Source: Ceratodon purpureus (taxonomy: Eukaryota > Streptophyta > Bryopsida > Pseudoditrichales > Ditrichaceae). From it: a DNA stretch of 64,000 nucleotides. The notes below the pieces were generated by a model that had not been told where the DNA came from, did not search any database, and saw only the letters and a program-made list of their open reading frames with translations. A program made the translations under genes and the position numbers. Below are positions 19,035 through 31,108 of the stretch, piece after piece; position 1 is the stretch's first letter, and each line of letters begins with the position of its first letter. Location: positions 75,568,303 to 75,632,302 of the forward strand of contig CM026426.1 in assembly GCA_014871385.1 (NCBI GenBank), in the 5' to 3' direction.

Positions 19035-22000
19035 TCAAACGCACGACATGCTACAATCGCTACTTCCACTCTCAGAACCCGATGACTCCGATTCTCGTTC
19101 TACAGCCTCTATATCGATTAATGTAAGGGCCCTAGGATCAAAACTAGTTGGTCGACCAGGAACATATCTAACGGCATCAGATTGAAGCGCTTGTACTAAG
19201 TCCCCTCATACTCCGGAAGTATATCAGGCTGAATCAGACTGGAATGAAGACGCCACGATGGAATGGACACGGGTCTTGGAGTACGTGGCGGTGTTGCCGC
19301 AACTACTCTGCAATAGAAAATCGATAGTGGTAAGATTGAGTGGGTGAAGATGCAATCAGTAAAGAAGCGAAGATAAAAAGCCCAGAAGTTAGAAAATGTA
19401 AAGTAAGACTTACAGTACTTATACTGTCTTGCTCTGTTGGGAGGTGCTGCTTCAACTACTGCCAATCTAGGATGATTAGGAGGGCCCATTGAGGATTCCG
19501 CAGCCATGTACGGTTTGAGAATGGCGTTGAATATGGCTTTGTCATCTTCAAAAGCTATAATATGACGACCAATATCCTGGCAAGTCTTGATGGAGGCACC
19601 TGAAACTCAAAGCACAACAAAGAAGTGTATTTCTAAGGAGAAAATCAGAGGAATAGAAATGCAGAAACAATTAATGAATGATTACATGTTCCTGCTTTCC
19701 AGTCAAGGACTATGTCACCAAGTTTGGACAGCTCTCCAATTATGCTCTGCATCATCTCATGGGCTTTCTCCCTTGGCCCTCTCCATGGAACATCCCCATT
19801 CATGTGCTGCGAATCCACATTGGTGAGGTTGAACAGGGCATCACTCTCAGTTATATTGAGGTTGCCATGTATGAGATCAGATTTCTTCGTTTGAAAAGTG
19901 AACTTGAATGGGGGTTGGCCACCATGAATGAAGACGCGCACCCAGAACCAAAGAGACTATAGTTTACCAAAATATCTGAGTTTAAATAATAAGAAGGTTC
20001 AGCACAAAGCAAAGACAAGGAATGATTATGATGTACATACCAAGGAGCCGGGGATTGTAGGGTGAGCCAAGCCTAGTACATTGAAGCCACACCAGTCTCA
20101 GTGCTGCACAGAGACATTAACCTTTGCCTCTTCAGAAATATGCACAGCCAAGTCGTGCTCGTTGTTGTGGATTATGCAAAGAGCACCATCATTCTGCAAG
20201 TAATGTCTTGCAAATTCGAAGAGGTTCTCCACATACTCCTTATCACGAGAGTTCCAAGGTGGAATGACGTAGGGGGGATCGGACACCGAAGGGACAGGCA
20301 GATTCTCAGGGATGTCGGCAATGATCAAGTCGAATCCCAAGTGATTCTGCTCTTTGCATTGTAGCGGAACTCGGTTTTGGCGGCCTGCTCCAAACTTGAG
20401 GAAGCAAGAAAGGAGAGTTAGACACTAAAAGATTCACAGTACTGTACTTATCCAAGGGAAAGGTCTAAGCAACGGATCATACCTTTCAAACGATGTCTAG
20501 AGCCTTGTTCCATTCCGGATCGCCACCCATGTCAGAGAGCTCCTTGTTTAAACCAATACTGAATCCACAAATGAGTTGATGACATAAACATGTGTGGAAT
20601 GCGGAGTTCCAGCTAAAGAGGTAGTTTGCAGAAACTATTTGGCTTTCCTCTGCTCAATGAGTCCCCTGGTGATCTCGGAAGCATTGATCAAGGAAGGAGC
20701 TGTCGTAGAAGTTGGAGAAGGCTGCGAAACGACAACATCTGAAGAGGGCTTTGGTGCCTTCTTCCTTGACGCGGAAGACTCCGCACCAAATTGCTGTGAA
20801 CCCTGTGACTGAGAACGCAGAGATTTCAGTCACCGCCCTCTCCCTCTCTCCGGTGGAGGAGCAGATGATTGATCCTGCTGTCCTTTGTGATCTTTTGCAA
20901 CATCCACTAAGTCTTCAACCACCACCTCACCCCCATTGTGCAAAGCCTTGACGTTTGCCGCTAAGTCAATAGTGAAACCACGAGAGCAATTAAGATTCCA
21001 ACATCCAGTTTCCAAGTGAAGAGCTTTGTACCTTTTCAACTACTAGGGAGAATAGATACACTGGTCCGAGTTTCTCCGTGTCCAAGTTGTAAAGTACTTG
21101 GGGAGCTGCTGAACGTTGATGGCCCCCTTTAAAACAAGCTCTCGCTTGAAGTTCCCAAGGAAAGACATTTACAAAGTTAGTATCGAAAAGAAATAGAGAG
21201 CCCATTATAAAATGCGAATGCGATTGAGTTAAGTAATGTACCGGTAGGTAACCCGCTCGACAACGTGAGCAGTTCCACAAAATTTAGCAAAATTGGACTT
21301 CTTGTCGAAGTCCTTCTCAACATTCTTTCCAATGAACGTAGGGAAGGCCTTGTCTCATAATAGAATACGTGAACTCTCCACATAATCATTCGGCTGTTGG
21401 ACATCAAGAAATGCCTTCCAAATGATAACGAAGTTCTCCCCCTTAAATATGTCCTCTACTTTGTTGATGACGGCTTCTTCCAACTGTAATACAGAATTCA
21501 AATCAATAGTAACGAGAAAGAATTCAATAAGATAAGAAAGCATCATGTAATTGGAAAGAAATATATCGAAACTATACCCCAACCCAGAATGAAGCACTTT
21601 TCAACCAGGGGTCATATTCGTTATCCTTGAAATCAGGCGGTAAAAATCTGTAAGATAGTCTCGAACCGTGAGATGAGTTCCACCACCTCAACCAACGAGC
21701 CTTGTATTTGGCCTCAACTGTCGCTGGAACAATCTTTAGGAGCTTATCAAGTGACATCTCAGGTTTAGGGAAGTCACTGAAATGCCGATTGATCTACAAG
21801 ACGTAGAGAATTTTTAAAAAATATGAATAGAAGAATGTTGTAGTGATACGAAATACTGAACTCAACCCCACTGAGGGTCTAACCTCACTAAGGAAATTGT
21901 CACCATTCTTGAATTTGCAATTGCCAAGTACTTGGTGAAGTCCTTCTTCTTAATAGACTCGACCATTCTATCTGATGCCTCATTCATGACATCAGAAACC

Positions 22001-22880
22001 GCATTTGGAGTCTGTTCATCCTCCGGTGTCTTCTCAAGGTAGGGCCTAGCTGCTTTATCCGAGGCCATTGCGATTTCCCTCTGTAGAAAGAAAATCAAAC
22101 TTCAGAAAATTCAAAAATCATGGAATTATTACGAGCAAAGAGAGAAAGGAGATAAACTTTCTCGATACAGAAATGCGATAAAAACTTTAGTTGTCAAGGG
22201 AAACCATGAAGGATTAGGTGGGTTGTTCTTCAAACATGCATCAAAATCTTCAGGACTGAGAAGGTCTTTAAATTCCTCGAGTTTCATTATCCCAAATGAG
22301 CGGAATCGTAACAATTATGCAGGGAGATTACTTTTCACGTGGTCATTCTCAGTCGACCTGAATATCAAATAAAATAAGTAAGAAGAATAATACTTAATTG
22401 AAAAATGACTTACAAATGAAAAAACAAGAACTAAAACAGAAGTACGTACCAGTTGATGTCATGCATTGCGTCAAGGAGATTGCCCATATGGCCGCGGGAG
22501 TCTAGTATAATGCAATGCACAGAGATGTGCTATGATGGGTCGTCCGCATGGTGCTTGTTTATATGTCGAAGCCATGCTGAGAGGCGATGGATACCTTCTC
22601 AGACAAAAAACATTTTGCCCAAGAATCGCATCCAGCCCTCGTCTCTCTGGAGGTCATCTTCGAAAGTCTCATTCGCGTCCCTCCATAATAGGCTCCAACC
22701 AGCCATGACCTTGTCCGTAACATCCCTTGTCAGCTCTTCGTTGTTGTAAATGGAGATGTACATGACGTGGTCTCCATCTCTATATCCCTTTACGAACTCC
22801 CGCTCCAAATGCTGTACCCCCATTTCACCCACTGGTCTAACCTTCGCCATTGAGATCATCTTACACAAGGGTACCAACAA
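19035..22880 (-). pseudogene. Copy B: decayed ParB-like/DNA methyltransferase-like gene
   Basis: The most complete copy. The first recognisable exon (about 22880-22450) has REFVKGYRDGDHV, then EGIHRLSAW and NLLDAMHDIN, the layout of a ParB/sulfiredoxin-like fold (DGNHR box). Its donor TG|GTACGTAC joins in phase to the next exon. Then come the helical domain (MSLDKL and RWLRWWN) and a Ser/Pro-rich linker. The methyltransferase core (exon 20394-20041) has DLIIADIPENLP and HYLQNDGALCIIHNNE. The motif-I exon (about 19962-19686) has PWRGPRE and GDIVLDWKAGT. The next exon from 19599 has GRHIIAFEDD, and an acidic Ser-rich tail ends at TGA 19037-19035. In permuted DNA methyltransferases the AdoMet loop follows the DPPY motif, as here. 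Damage: TGA 22601-22599, TAG 22532-22530, TAA 22317-22315, TGA 21357-21355, and a one-base loss in the last exon. Function is inferred; this copy looks dead. Confidence 0.7.
21484..21577 (-). other. Intron present in copy B and absent from copy A
   Basis: A 94-bp GT..AG insertion (GGG|GTATAG to TTACAG|TTGG) splits a helix that is continuous in copy A. Removing it keeps the frame and restores alignment with copy A. Confidence 0.55.
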
Positions 22881-23279
22881 TCAAGACTTCTTTTCCTGTT
22901 TGATCCTGAGGTTGTTGATGACGGCTATAGAGTCCACCTTGTGTTGTTTTCGATGCTGCAATTTGCCTTCTATAGCACTCTGCAAGTCTATTGGACAAGA
23001 TGGTTTTGCCAACACATCTTGTGTTTGCGTAACCAGCCAAAAGGTGTGCAAATTGATACTGAAATCGCAATCAAGAAAATTCTTAAGAAGAAGAGAAATT
23101 TATAAAGAAAATAACAATATTATTTCATACACATAACTCTTTTGTAACAACTCTATTTCGTAATTCAGTGTCAAGACTGTGTATTCAGATGTGGGTGTCT
23201 TCTTGTATCTTCTATAGTACACCACAGTATGTATGAATTGTGAGCACGTGATTGATCACCCATGTTTACTTGAAATTTG

Positions 23280-25075
23280 TCCTTCATTGTTCAGGAGTCA
23301 CTGGAAGATGACGCCGAAATTGAAGTGCAGCAGTAACCTTCCCTTTTCAGTACGCTCTTGGAGCAATACCACGCACCGGTTCTCCGCGCAATGATGCCGT
23401 CAGTGTCAGCACTAAAATTATCGCACATAATATTGAGGTTCCTCTCCTACGATACTACCTTGTCCTAGAAATTATGGGATTACTCATAGCGGAGCACCAC
23501 AAGAATATTGGTACTAACCTGAAGACAAAAAATCATATCCAGGGTAGACCTGGACTTCTTGCATTTCTAGGGTTCTGCTCGGCGAATTTCGAGGTAGTCT
23601 TCTGGTCCACGGTTTCTGAAATTACAGACGCCTTCCAGGATACTGGTGTGATATCTCGAGAAGAAATAATCCTAGCGGAAAACACGATTACTTCTTGAAG
23701 CGCTAGGATAAATTTTTTTGCGACACTAAGCTAATAGCTCGATTAGGCGCAAGTGTTTGGAATAGCCTAGTGGTAGACAACCGGCCTTATAGGAATGTAC
23801 TTAATCATCCATTTAACGTTGTCTATCCTAATACTTTCTTTTGGGAGTCTGCGGAGTGCAAAGGACTTCAACCCACCCCCGTTCCATATTTAAGTAATGT
23901 AGTAACACCTTTTTCTTGCAGGACTTAAGCAGTCTGGGTTGGATGTCCAGGATTATTGTAGGAGGAATTCTCGGGTGGGGAAGCCACATCTTTTTCCAGG
24001 ATCTCTGGAATACCAGAAGTATAGGGAGGTTATTCCTTCTCATGCATGTGGGTTTGATGTGCCGGGCAATCCTGGATCTTAGTATCTGAATTTACCTTGT
24101 CCTCTACAGGCCTCCGGTAGTTCCATCGTTGGCGGTTCGCCGATTGATTAGAGTCTACATCAGCAGCGATAGTTTTTTATAAGCACATATGAAACACTAC
24201 ATTCTTTAGTTAAATACGCTAAGACTATTTCCTTTCTGAACTTCCCTGCTTCACACATTTGTTTCCACTACTGCTGTTCGGTACTCTTTTTTGTAGACCC
24301 ATACATGAGGTTTCCCTTCCCGCACATTTACTTCAAAGTTTCTTCAATCTTTTGATTTGTCTGCGGTTCGCCGACGACTTTGAATTTAGTCCATTTTCTT
24401 CATATACTTCCTCGTCTTCCGTAATTTTGTTCACTAATTGCACTTCATATTCTTCAAGGCACCTCATTTTATTTCAAAGGCCTTCACGGTCCGCCCCATC
24501 ATGTCAAGAAATGTATTGTCCTAGGCGTCAATGGCCTTTTCTGCCATGTGGATCCGAGTATTCCAGGACCTACTTTGCCATGGGATATGCATTGGAATGT
24601 AGTGCAGCGCCCAAGTATGAAGAAGCTTTTTGACATGCTTTTCTTGCAATTTCATGGTGGTCTGTGGTCGAAGATGCCCTTGGGAGAACTGAAGCCTTTA
24701 CTCACAGATATTCTCCCGGCCGGTGTAATGGAGAGGTTGTCTTTTGTCTACAGTAGAGGTGACCTTGTCGACGCAAAGAGGTTTCATTGGAGTTATAAGA
24801 TGTAAGGTCAAGTTTGCTCCAAGGTACAGTCTCGTAACGTCTGCAAACTAGATCAGGTGTTCTTTGTGGATGTTGACCCGAGGTCGTTGAGGAGGACACC
24901 AAACTGTATGTGCTACATTCCTTGGCCTTTTCAGGGTCATCTGAAATTTTTGAAAGATGACGGCGTTATACCTAACCTTGCTACAGCTATCCTTCCATTG
25001 ATATATGCCTTGCACAAGTTCGGATCTGTACCGCAGTATATGGCGCAGGCGCAGAGGCCGGGGCAAGTGCACTAG
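23280..25075 (+). pseudogene. Decayed FCP1/SCP-like (NLI-interacting factor) phosphatase sequences
   Basis: Two related stretches on the plus strand carry FCP1-homology signatures. The first (about 23411-23698) reads YYLVLEIMGLLIA, then GRPGLLAFLGFC and FEVVFWS. The second (about 24510-25074) reads VLGVNGLFC, then RPSMKKLFD, GGLWSK, VFFVDVDPRSL and later LKFLKDDG and LPLIYAL. This is the order of an HAD-type phosphatase acting on phosphoserine proteins such as the RNA polymerase II tail. In both stretches the nucleophile position of the DxDG/DxNG box is replaced (Glu or Gly), so neither should be active. A further possible exon lies at about 23924-24080. A TAA interrupts the second stretch at about 24803, and TAG closes it at 25073. 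It is divergent from copy B. Confidence 0.55.
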
Positions 25076-27607
25076 GCAATTGAATTTGCAAGACGGCTTC
25101 GACGTGCACAAGAGGACTGGAGTGAAGTGTGCTGGAATCGAGTTTAGTAGACTTATTTGCCTATATCTTTCAATTCCTCCCTCCTGCTGACCAACACAAC
25201 ACCTTCTTTCGGCTCCCCGCCAACTTGGTCGATCCGTTTGAGCGGCCTTCAAATATATGATTTACTCAGCGACCTTACGGCTATGCTTTCAAGTAAATAG
25301 TTCAACGAGTAGGTTATAGTGTGATAGGATTTACGCCGACTTGGACCATAGTGGTGGTAGTAGACTTAATGTTGTAGGACTTAATGTTTCAAATTGCTAC
25401 GGGACTAGGTAGTTTAGCGTGTTCTGTTATCGGCGGGAGACTGCCTTTGTATTATACATTTCAGTACTTGAATTAACATGATATTCTTTAAAGTATTCAG
25501 TGTAACTCTTCTTCTGCATCGTATGTCTCAATCTTCAGTTTGATACATCCATCACAAGCATGTTCTACCCATGTACATGTAGATATCCAATTTTGCATTC
25601 CATATTGTCTCGTATTCATGTACTCTGACAGTAATTGTCCATGGCCTCCATCCATCGGCGGACTGCTAAGTTGGAGTTGGTCATTTCTGAAGTCTGGACT
25701 TTTTTTTGTCCAAAATTACTTAAATATCCCTTTAATGATAGATTTTTTTAATTTTATTTTACAATTGTAAATATTATTTTTTACATTTCATACTTTTATT
25801 TAATTTACATACTTTTTAATAGGATCTAGTGATTACTTGTTTAAGTAGCTTTTGGCATCTTTAAATATCATTGATGCAATTCATGCTTTTTATTTTCAAA
25901 TATCATTTGATGCTTTTTTAATCTATCTATGTGCATTTTTCTCAACTTTTCAATTCTAATTTTACATTTCTTTTTAAGCTTTTAAGTTTTAAGGTTTTAA
26001 TCGTTTGACCATAGACATTTGTGACATCATTTTTTGGATGTGGAGAGCGATAAGATGCTTCTTCACATGCGCCAAATCAGTAGCAGACGTGTCCATCATA
26101 TTACAAATAACAAATCTGTCACTGTAATGTTGTCCTTCATATTACACATAACAACTCTCAGACCATTGAAGTCGTTGTAGAGCGGACAATCCTTATTGTG
26201 GGATGGGCATGGAGATGTAAGAATGCTTGACTGAATCATCTTGTTATCTTGTCAACACTCTCACTTTCAATGTTTATTGATTGATTTGCATATTCGTGTT
26301 TATATTACAAGGCTCCATGCAAGAGGACACTCACACATGTTCTTAAGCCATGTTGTGTTTATTTAGCCTCACTTCTTAATCCTCACTTTTTAAATTAATA
26401 CACCAAGTATTGCAAAAAAACAATACACTAATTAATGCAAAAATCTTGCAAAAATTGATGCACAAATTTGATACATAAGTTATTGATGCACAAATTTGAT
26501 GCACAAATTTGATACATAAGTTATTGATGCACGTAAATTGATGCACGAATTTGATACATAAGTTATTGCAATTTTTTTTTGCACACATTAAAAATCAAAT
26601 TGATACATAAAAATGCACTAGTTAGTACATATATTAATACACAATTTAATCATTAATTAAGGCATATTTTGTGCAAAAACTAATAATCAATTCAATGAAA
26701 AAAAAAAATTGCACCATTTAAAGCAAAAATTATTGCTCAATTAAGTGCAAAAATTATTGCAACCTTTAGTGCACAAATTAATGCAACCTTAAGAGCATGA
26801 AGTTATGCAACATTTAGTGCATAAATTAATGCACAATCAATTCCAAAAAAATATAAAACAATAGAATTTAAACTCTACTCCAAATATTTTCTTTGTAGGC
26901 TGCAATTGATTTCATTTGGCTCAGAATTATAAAACATTGATGAAATTCAATTAGTTTGTTATCATTTTTATGAACTCTATAATTTCCCAGGACTCATTGT
27001 TGGATTATTGTAGCATCTGCAACTTTGTGCCTTGATTTGACCATGATTTACTTCATTAATAATTTCATTTTGTAATTCGTAATTTATTTCAAAATCATTT
27101 CACATTGAACTATTTGTCAAATTAAATTTTGGTATTCATCTTGTAACAATAATTTAACTTGGACTTCAATTTAAATATTCATTTTGTAACAATAATTTAA
27201 CTTGGAATCCAATTTATTTAGATTAATTATATTTTTTAAAAAGAAGTCCAAATACAACCATTTATATGTAATCAAATTATGTTATTTCATAAAAATCTAG
27301 GTTGATCAATAGTATTGTGAAAGACTTCGTAATCCCCACTTCTTCTTCTACTTCATGTTAACTCTTGCAATAATTCTCATTCCTTTAATTTATATATTAA
27401 TTCTTTTTTTTTTAATGAATTTTATGACCTCTCTCTTAATTCATGCTTTCCTATTTTTGCTTTGACTCCTTCATCTTTCCTTATTTTATATTTCTTTAAT
27501 TCATCTTTATTCCCAAGATGTTCTTTAATTTTTAATTTTCTTATCATTGTTTTAGTTAGTTCATTATTTTTCAATTATTTACCTTCTTTCTTAATCACGT
27601 AGAATTT
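25076..27607. other. AT-rich intergenic DNA
   Basis: About 2.5 kb without a supported gene. The AT content is high, with long T/A runs, and a low-complexity repeat near 26.45 kb is listed separately. Confidence 0.5.
26450..26850. repeat. Degenerate TTGATGCACAAATTTGATACATAAG-type repeat
   Basis: Words such as GATGCACAAATTTGATACA and TAAGTTATTGATGCAC recur several times between 26450 and 26575. They are followed by looser ATTAATGCA and TTAGTGCA copies to about 26850. A short Asn/Cys/Ile-rich minus-strand ORF is a product of the repeat. Confidence 0.65.
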
Positions 27608-30600
27608 GCTAGCACTCTATATTCTTTGTGTTGTATTTGCATGTGGTTGCAAGAAAGGTAAACTGTTTTAAAGGCGTTGGCAGCAAAGGCAGTCTAATTT
27701 AAACTCTGTGGCAACAAAGGCTTACACCAAAATATACTACTGTTCTTTACAAGACGTAAGAGAGGATGAAAGTCAACAGGCTACTTCCAGTACCACTCAC
27801 CTAATTGACAACAATTGCCCCACGAAGTCTATGGGATCAGAGGACTGTCCCAAGGCGTGTCAATTTCGTTGGCAGCTGTGTTGTGCGCTTCGATCATCTA
27901 AAGGTACCAACCACAGTTGTATCAATCGCCTGCTCAAAGTTAAATCTCTAGCGAGCTGCCGCTGCTTTGTCACTCTGGTTGCAAAAAATGTCTTGTAATT
28001 GAGGTGAGTAGTTGCAACATGTCTAGTTTGGACAAGAGATCCTATTGTCCCAATAAAGGAAAAGCGGTTTTGCCAATAGAGGCACGAGTTCGTGAGGCAA
28101 TAGTTGTTAAGTCCGAAACTACATCACATTGTCATACAAAGTCTACCTGGGATGCGCTCTTTGACTTCGAGGGAATTCCAACAGTTTTGAGAGAGAAGCT
28201 TGTCCTGGCTGCACCATGCTTGCTGGGTCGATCAGCTGCTGTCCACGTCTAAAAATTCTTCCATAGAGTGGTAGGACTTTGCATGGAAGGTTGTACGCCC
28301 AAAGAAGTCACGAGAAGATGGTTCCAGCACACACATACGAGGAGATTTGGCCACTTGGGGAAGGTGCAAACAAGACGCGCTACTTGTTGGACCGTTGTAA
28401 AGACTCCAAAGCAGAGGATATGTATCTGAGGATGTACCAACGAGTATATGGCGATGCTCTTGACAAAAAGCATTCAGCCAGACTATTCTACAAGCATGTG
28501 TGTTTTATTACAGTGGTGGGCGAGACAACAATGTCAATTGGGTTGCTGCAGCTGAAAGGTGAATCAAGAACGCCAAGCCCATCCTAGCAACAACCCGCAA
28601 AAGCTGAGTCCTCCACCATTGAAGCAACAAATGGCCGGCATCATCTCGGCATGCTCCACGTATCTCCTCAACAATGGTGTTGGCACCGTTGCAAGGAAAG
28701 TGGACGAATTGCTAAAGGAGTTGCAGCTGCAGACTTGAAAACTCCAGCGATTTGCATCTGCACTAGACAAGACGAGGTTAGCGCACCTCGGTTTGCAAGC
28801 CTAGATATTGGCGTTAGAAACCAAGGATGAGCAGTTGAACTCTATGAAGGAAGATCAGCGGAGAAGGTGCAAAAAGCATGCTACAGCCAGAGAGCTCTAA
28901 GAGAAGGCGGATGTAGATAAGGAGCAACGGAAAATTAGCAAAGCAATTGCTACCAACAACTAGGCATTAAAGGCCGCCCAAGAGGAAGTAGCAATGTTGG
29001 CATCAATCTTAGAGTGCAATAGTTCAGCTTATCGGATTTTCCAACAGCAGCTGCGCCAACTCAAGAAGAAATGTGCATCTGAGATAATTGCCCAGCACTC
29101 TATCAAGCCAAAACGCCCTGTTGGGAAGAATATGTCTGAAGCAAGCGTCCCTCTAAAAAGTAACATGACTCAGCGTGTAGATGCTGCAACTACCTCTTTG
29201 TTTCAAACTGTGCAGTGCCATATTCATGTGGTTATTTGTTTCACTCTTGGTGCTTGTTTCCAACGCTGATTTTGGGACGTAGCAACTACCCTCTCTGCGG
29301 CAAAGTGGGTGATGCAAGTTGATTGGAATCATGGATGTTTGATGGGCTAGAGCGCTTTGGTCCAATCTCTCGTGACAGCAAAGGCAAATTTCTATCAAGT
29401 TCAGAAGAGTCTGGCTTTGTGAAGCGAAAGGGAGAAGATGCTGGCAATACTCAAGGTCGACCAGCTCCAAAGGTGGCCAAAACAAAGGTAAAGGTTCCAT
29501 TGCCCCAATTACCAATTTCTCAATTTATTCAAGCGTTCCCACATCCCAAACCACTTGCTAGCTGACCCGCTGGCAGCATACAGAGTGAAGTTGTCAATGT
29601 GGCCGTTTCAACCTTGGCACATCACAGTAAGTTTTAGTGTTTTTTGCTCATTGCATTTTTCACAATTTTAGCACATGTTTTTTTTAGTTTAGTATCAAGC
29701 TTGTTTCAATTATAATTTAATGTGCTGGAATTGTCCATGTGTTTTTTGGAACGTCGTTGCGTCTCTAAAGAAATAAGCACTTATGCTAGATGTGTTGTAT
29801 CCTAAATAGCAAAAACAAAAGCTAGAAGAGTTCAAGAGGGGGCTCCAGGAAGGTAAATGCCTTGTTCGGAACGTTGAACCATGCCCAGGAGCTGCAGAGG
29901 ACGTGCGAAGCGGTTCTTCCAACAATCCAAGTACTCGCAATTTGCCACTAGCGCCACCTTCCTCCTTAGTGTCGCTAGATTTGTTGTTTGAGCAAAGCAT
30001 ATCGACCATGGAGGATTTTGCTCAGAGATGTATTGAACAGAGCTAGTGTTTAGTTCAAAGATGTTAGCGGGCGAGTTTTATTATCATGGCGTTAGTACCG
30101 AAGTGCTTGTAGTGTTTATAATAGCTAAGCCTGGACTCCATTCATTGCATGGCCTTGGTGCTGAACATTTTGATGAAAAAAAAGTAGGCTTGTTTTCACA
30201 ACTTCATGACTTCATGAACGTTTCCACTTCCCCTTTGTTTCCACTCCATGGCCATTCCACTTCACTCTATATCCCCTTCACTCTGTTTCCACTTTGCTTG
30301 TTTTCACTTCACACGTTGCAATTCTACACTCTGCTTCCACTTCCCGTGCTTACTTACGAATTCTTTTAGTTTAGTCTCCATACTATGCACCGGAGAATAT
30401 TTCAATGAAGGATTTGCAATGTTCATATTTGCGTGGCATGTATGATTGTGTTCTTTTATGTTACCCAATGAGGCACAACCTAGTTTCTGTCAAATGAGTT
30501 TGCAGCTCAAGAAGAATATTTTGGAGTTGTTGCTTCACTGCTTTAATCAGCGTTTTTTCCGAGGATAGGTGAACTCTAATTGGACAGGATAAGCGACCAA

Positions 30601-30700
30601 AGGACCGATTCTAATCAAATGACATGCATGCATGCATGCGACACACATCTATTTTGTTAGGAAAGTGCTAGCAGTTTATATTCTTTGTGTTGTATTTGCA
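27608..30700 (+). mobile_element. Possible element bounded by 34-bp direct repeats
   Basis: GCTAGCA...TATATTCTTTGTGTTG, continuing to TATTTGCA, occurs at 27608-27641 and again in the same orientation at 30667-30700 with few differences. The DNA between holds a decayed coiled-coil coding region. The repeats could be remnants of short LTRs or promoter duplications. TG..CA ends and target duplications were not recognised. Confidence 0.3.
27708..29565 (+). pseudogene. Decayed gene with a coiled-coil region, unknown function
   Basis: A series of plus-strand frames looks like one broken gene. From about 28600 to 29270 the sense is a Gln/Lys/Glu-rich heptad-like coiled coil (for example VARKVDELLKELQLQT and KEDQRRRCKKHA), interrupted by four TGA/TAG/TAA codons. 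Upstream (27708-28580) the sense changes frame several times. Downstream (29323-29565) lies a Lys/Pro-rich tail. No enzymatic motif is recognisable. It may be the coding part of an unidentified mobile element, given the direct repeats around it. Confidence 0.4.
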
Positions 30701-31108
30701 CGTTGTCAAATTTCTTGAACATTTGATTTAAAGCGAGGCACATTACATTGTAATTTATTTCACCAATGAAGAAAATATTGAGGTTTGTTTAATTATGTTG
30801 AGGTGATTTTGTTTTTTTGAATTCGTGTGAACACTGATTGCGCATTTTTGTGAACATTGAAAATGGTATAAATAAGCTAATAAGGAATATACAAATTGAA
30901 ACATGGATAATTGGGTAGAAAACAAACGTGTATTTATGAAATCTCCAACATTTAGCTAGAATTCAACCTTGGCTAAGCCATAGTTCCTATTCAGCTTGAG
31001 GTGTATACAAAACTACCTTTCTAGGTCTACATCCGTTTAACTACCTTGCATGTTTACAATGTGTCTAACCAAAATACACCTACAACACTAGCCACTCTAA
31101 GCTCTAAA
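29566..31108. other. Non-coding stretch
   Basis: No supported gene. It contains a TTCCACTTC-rich low-complexity patch (about 30220-30350) and a short CATG run (about 30625-30640). Confidence 0.4.

Noticed and set aside
30620..30640. Palindromic CATGCATG run as an RY-type regulatory element
   Set aside because: It is a short simple repeat with no neighbouring intact gene to regulate.
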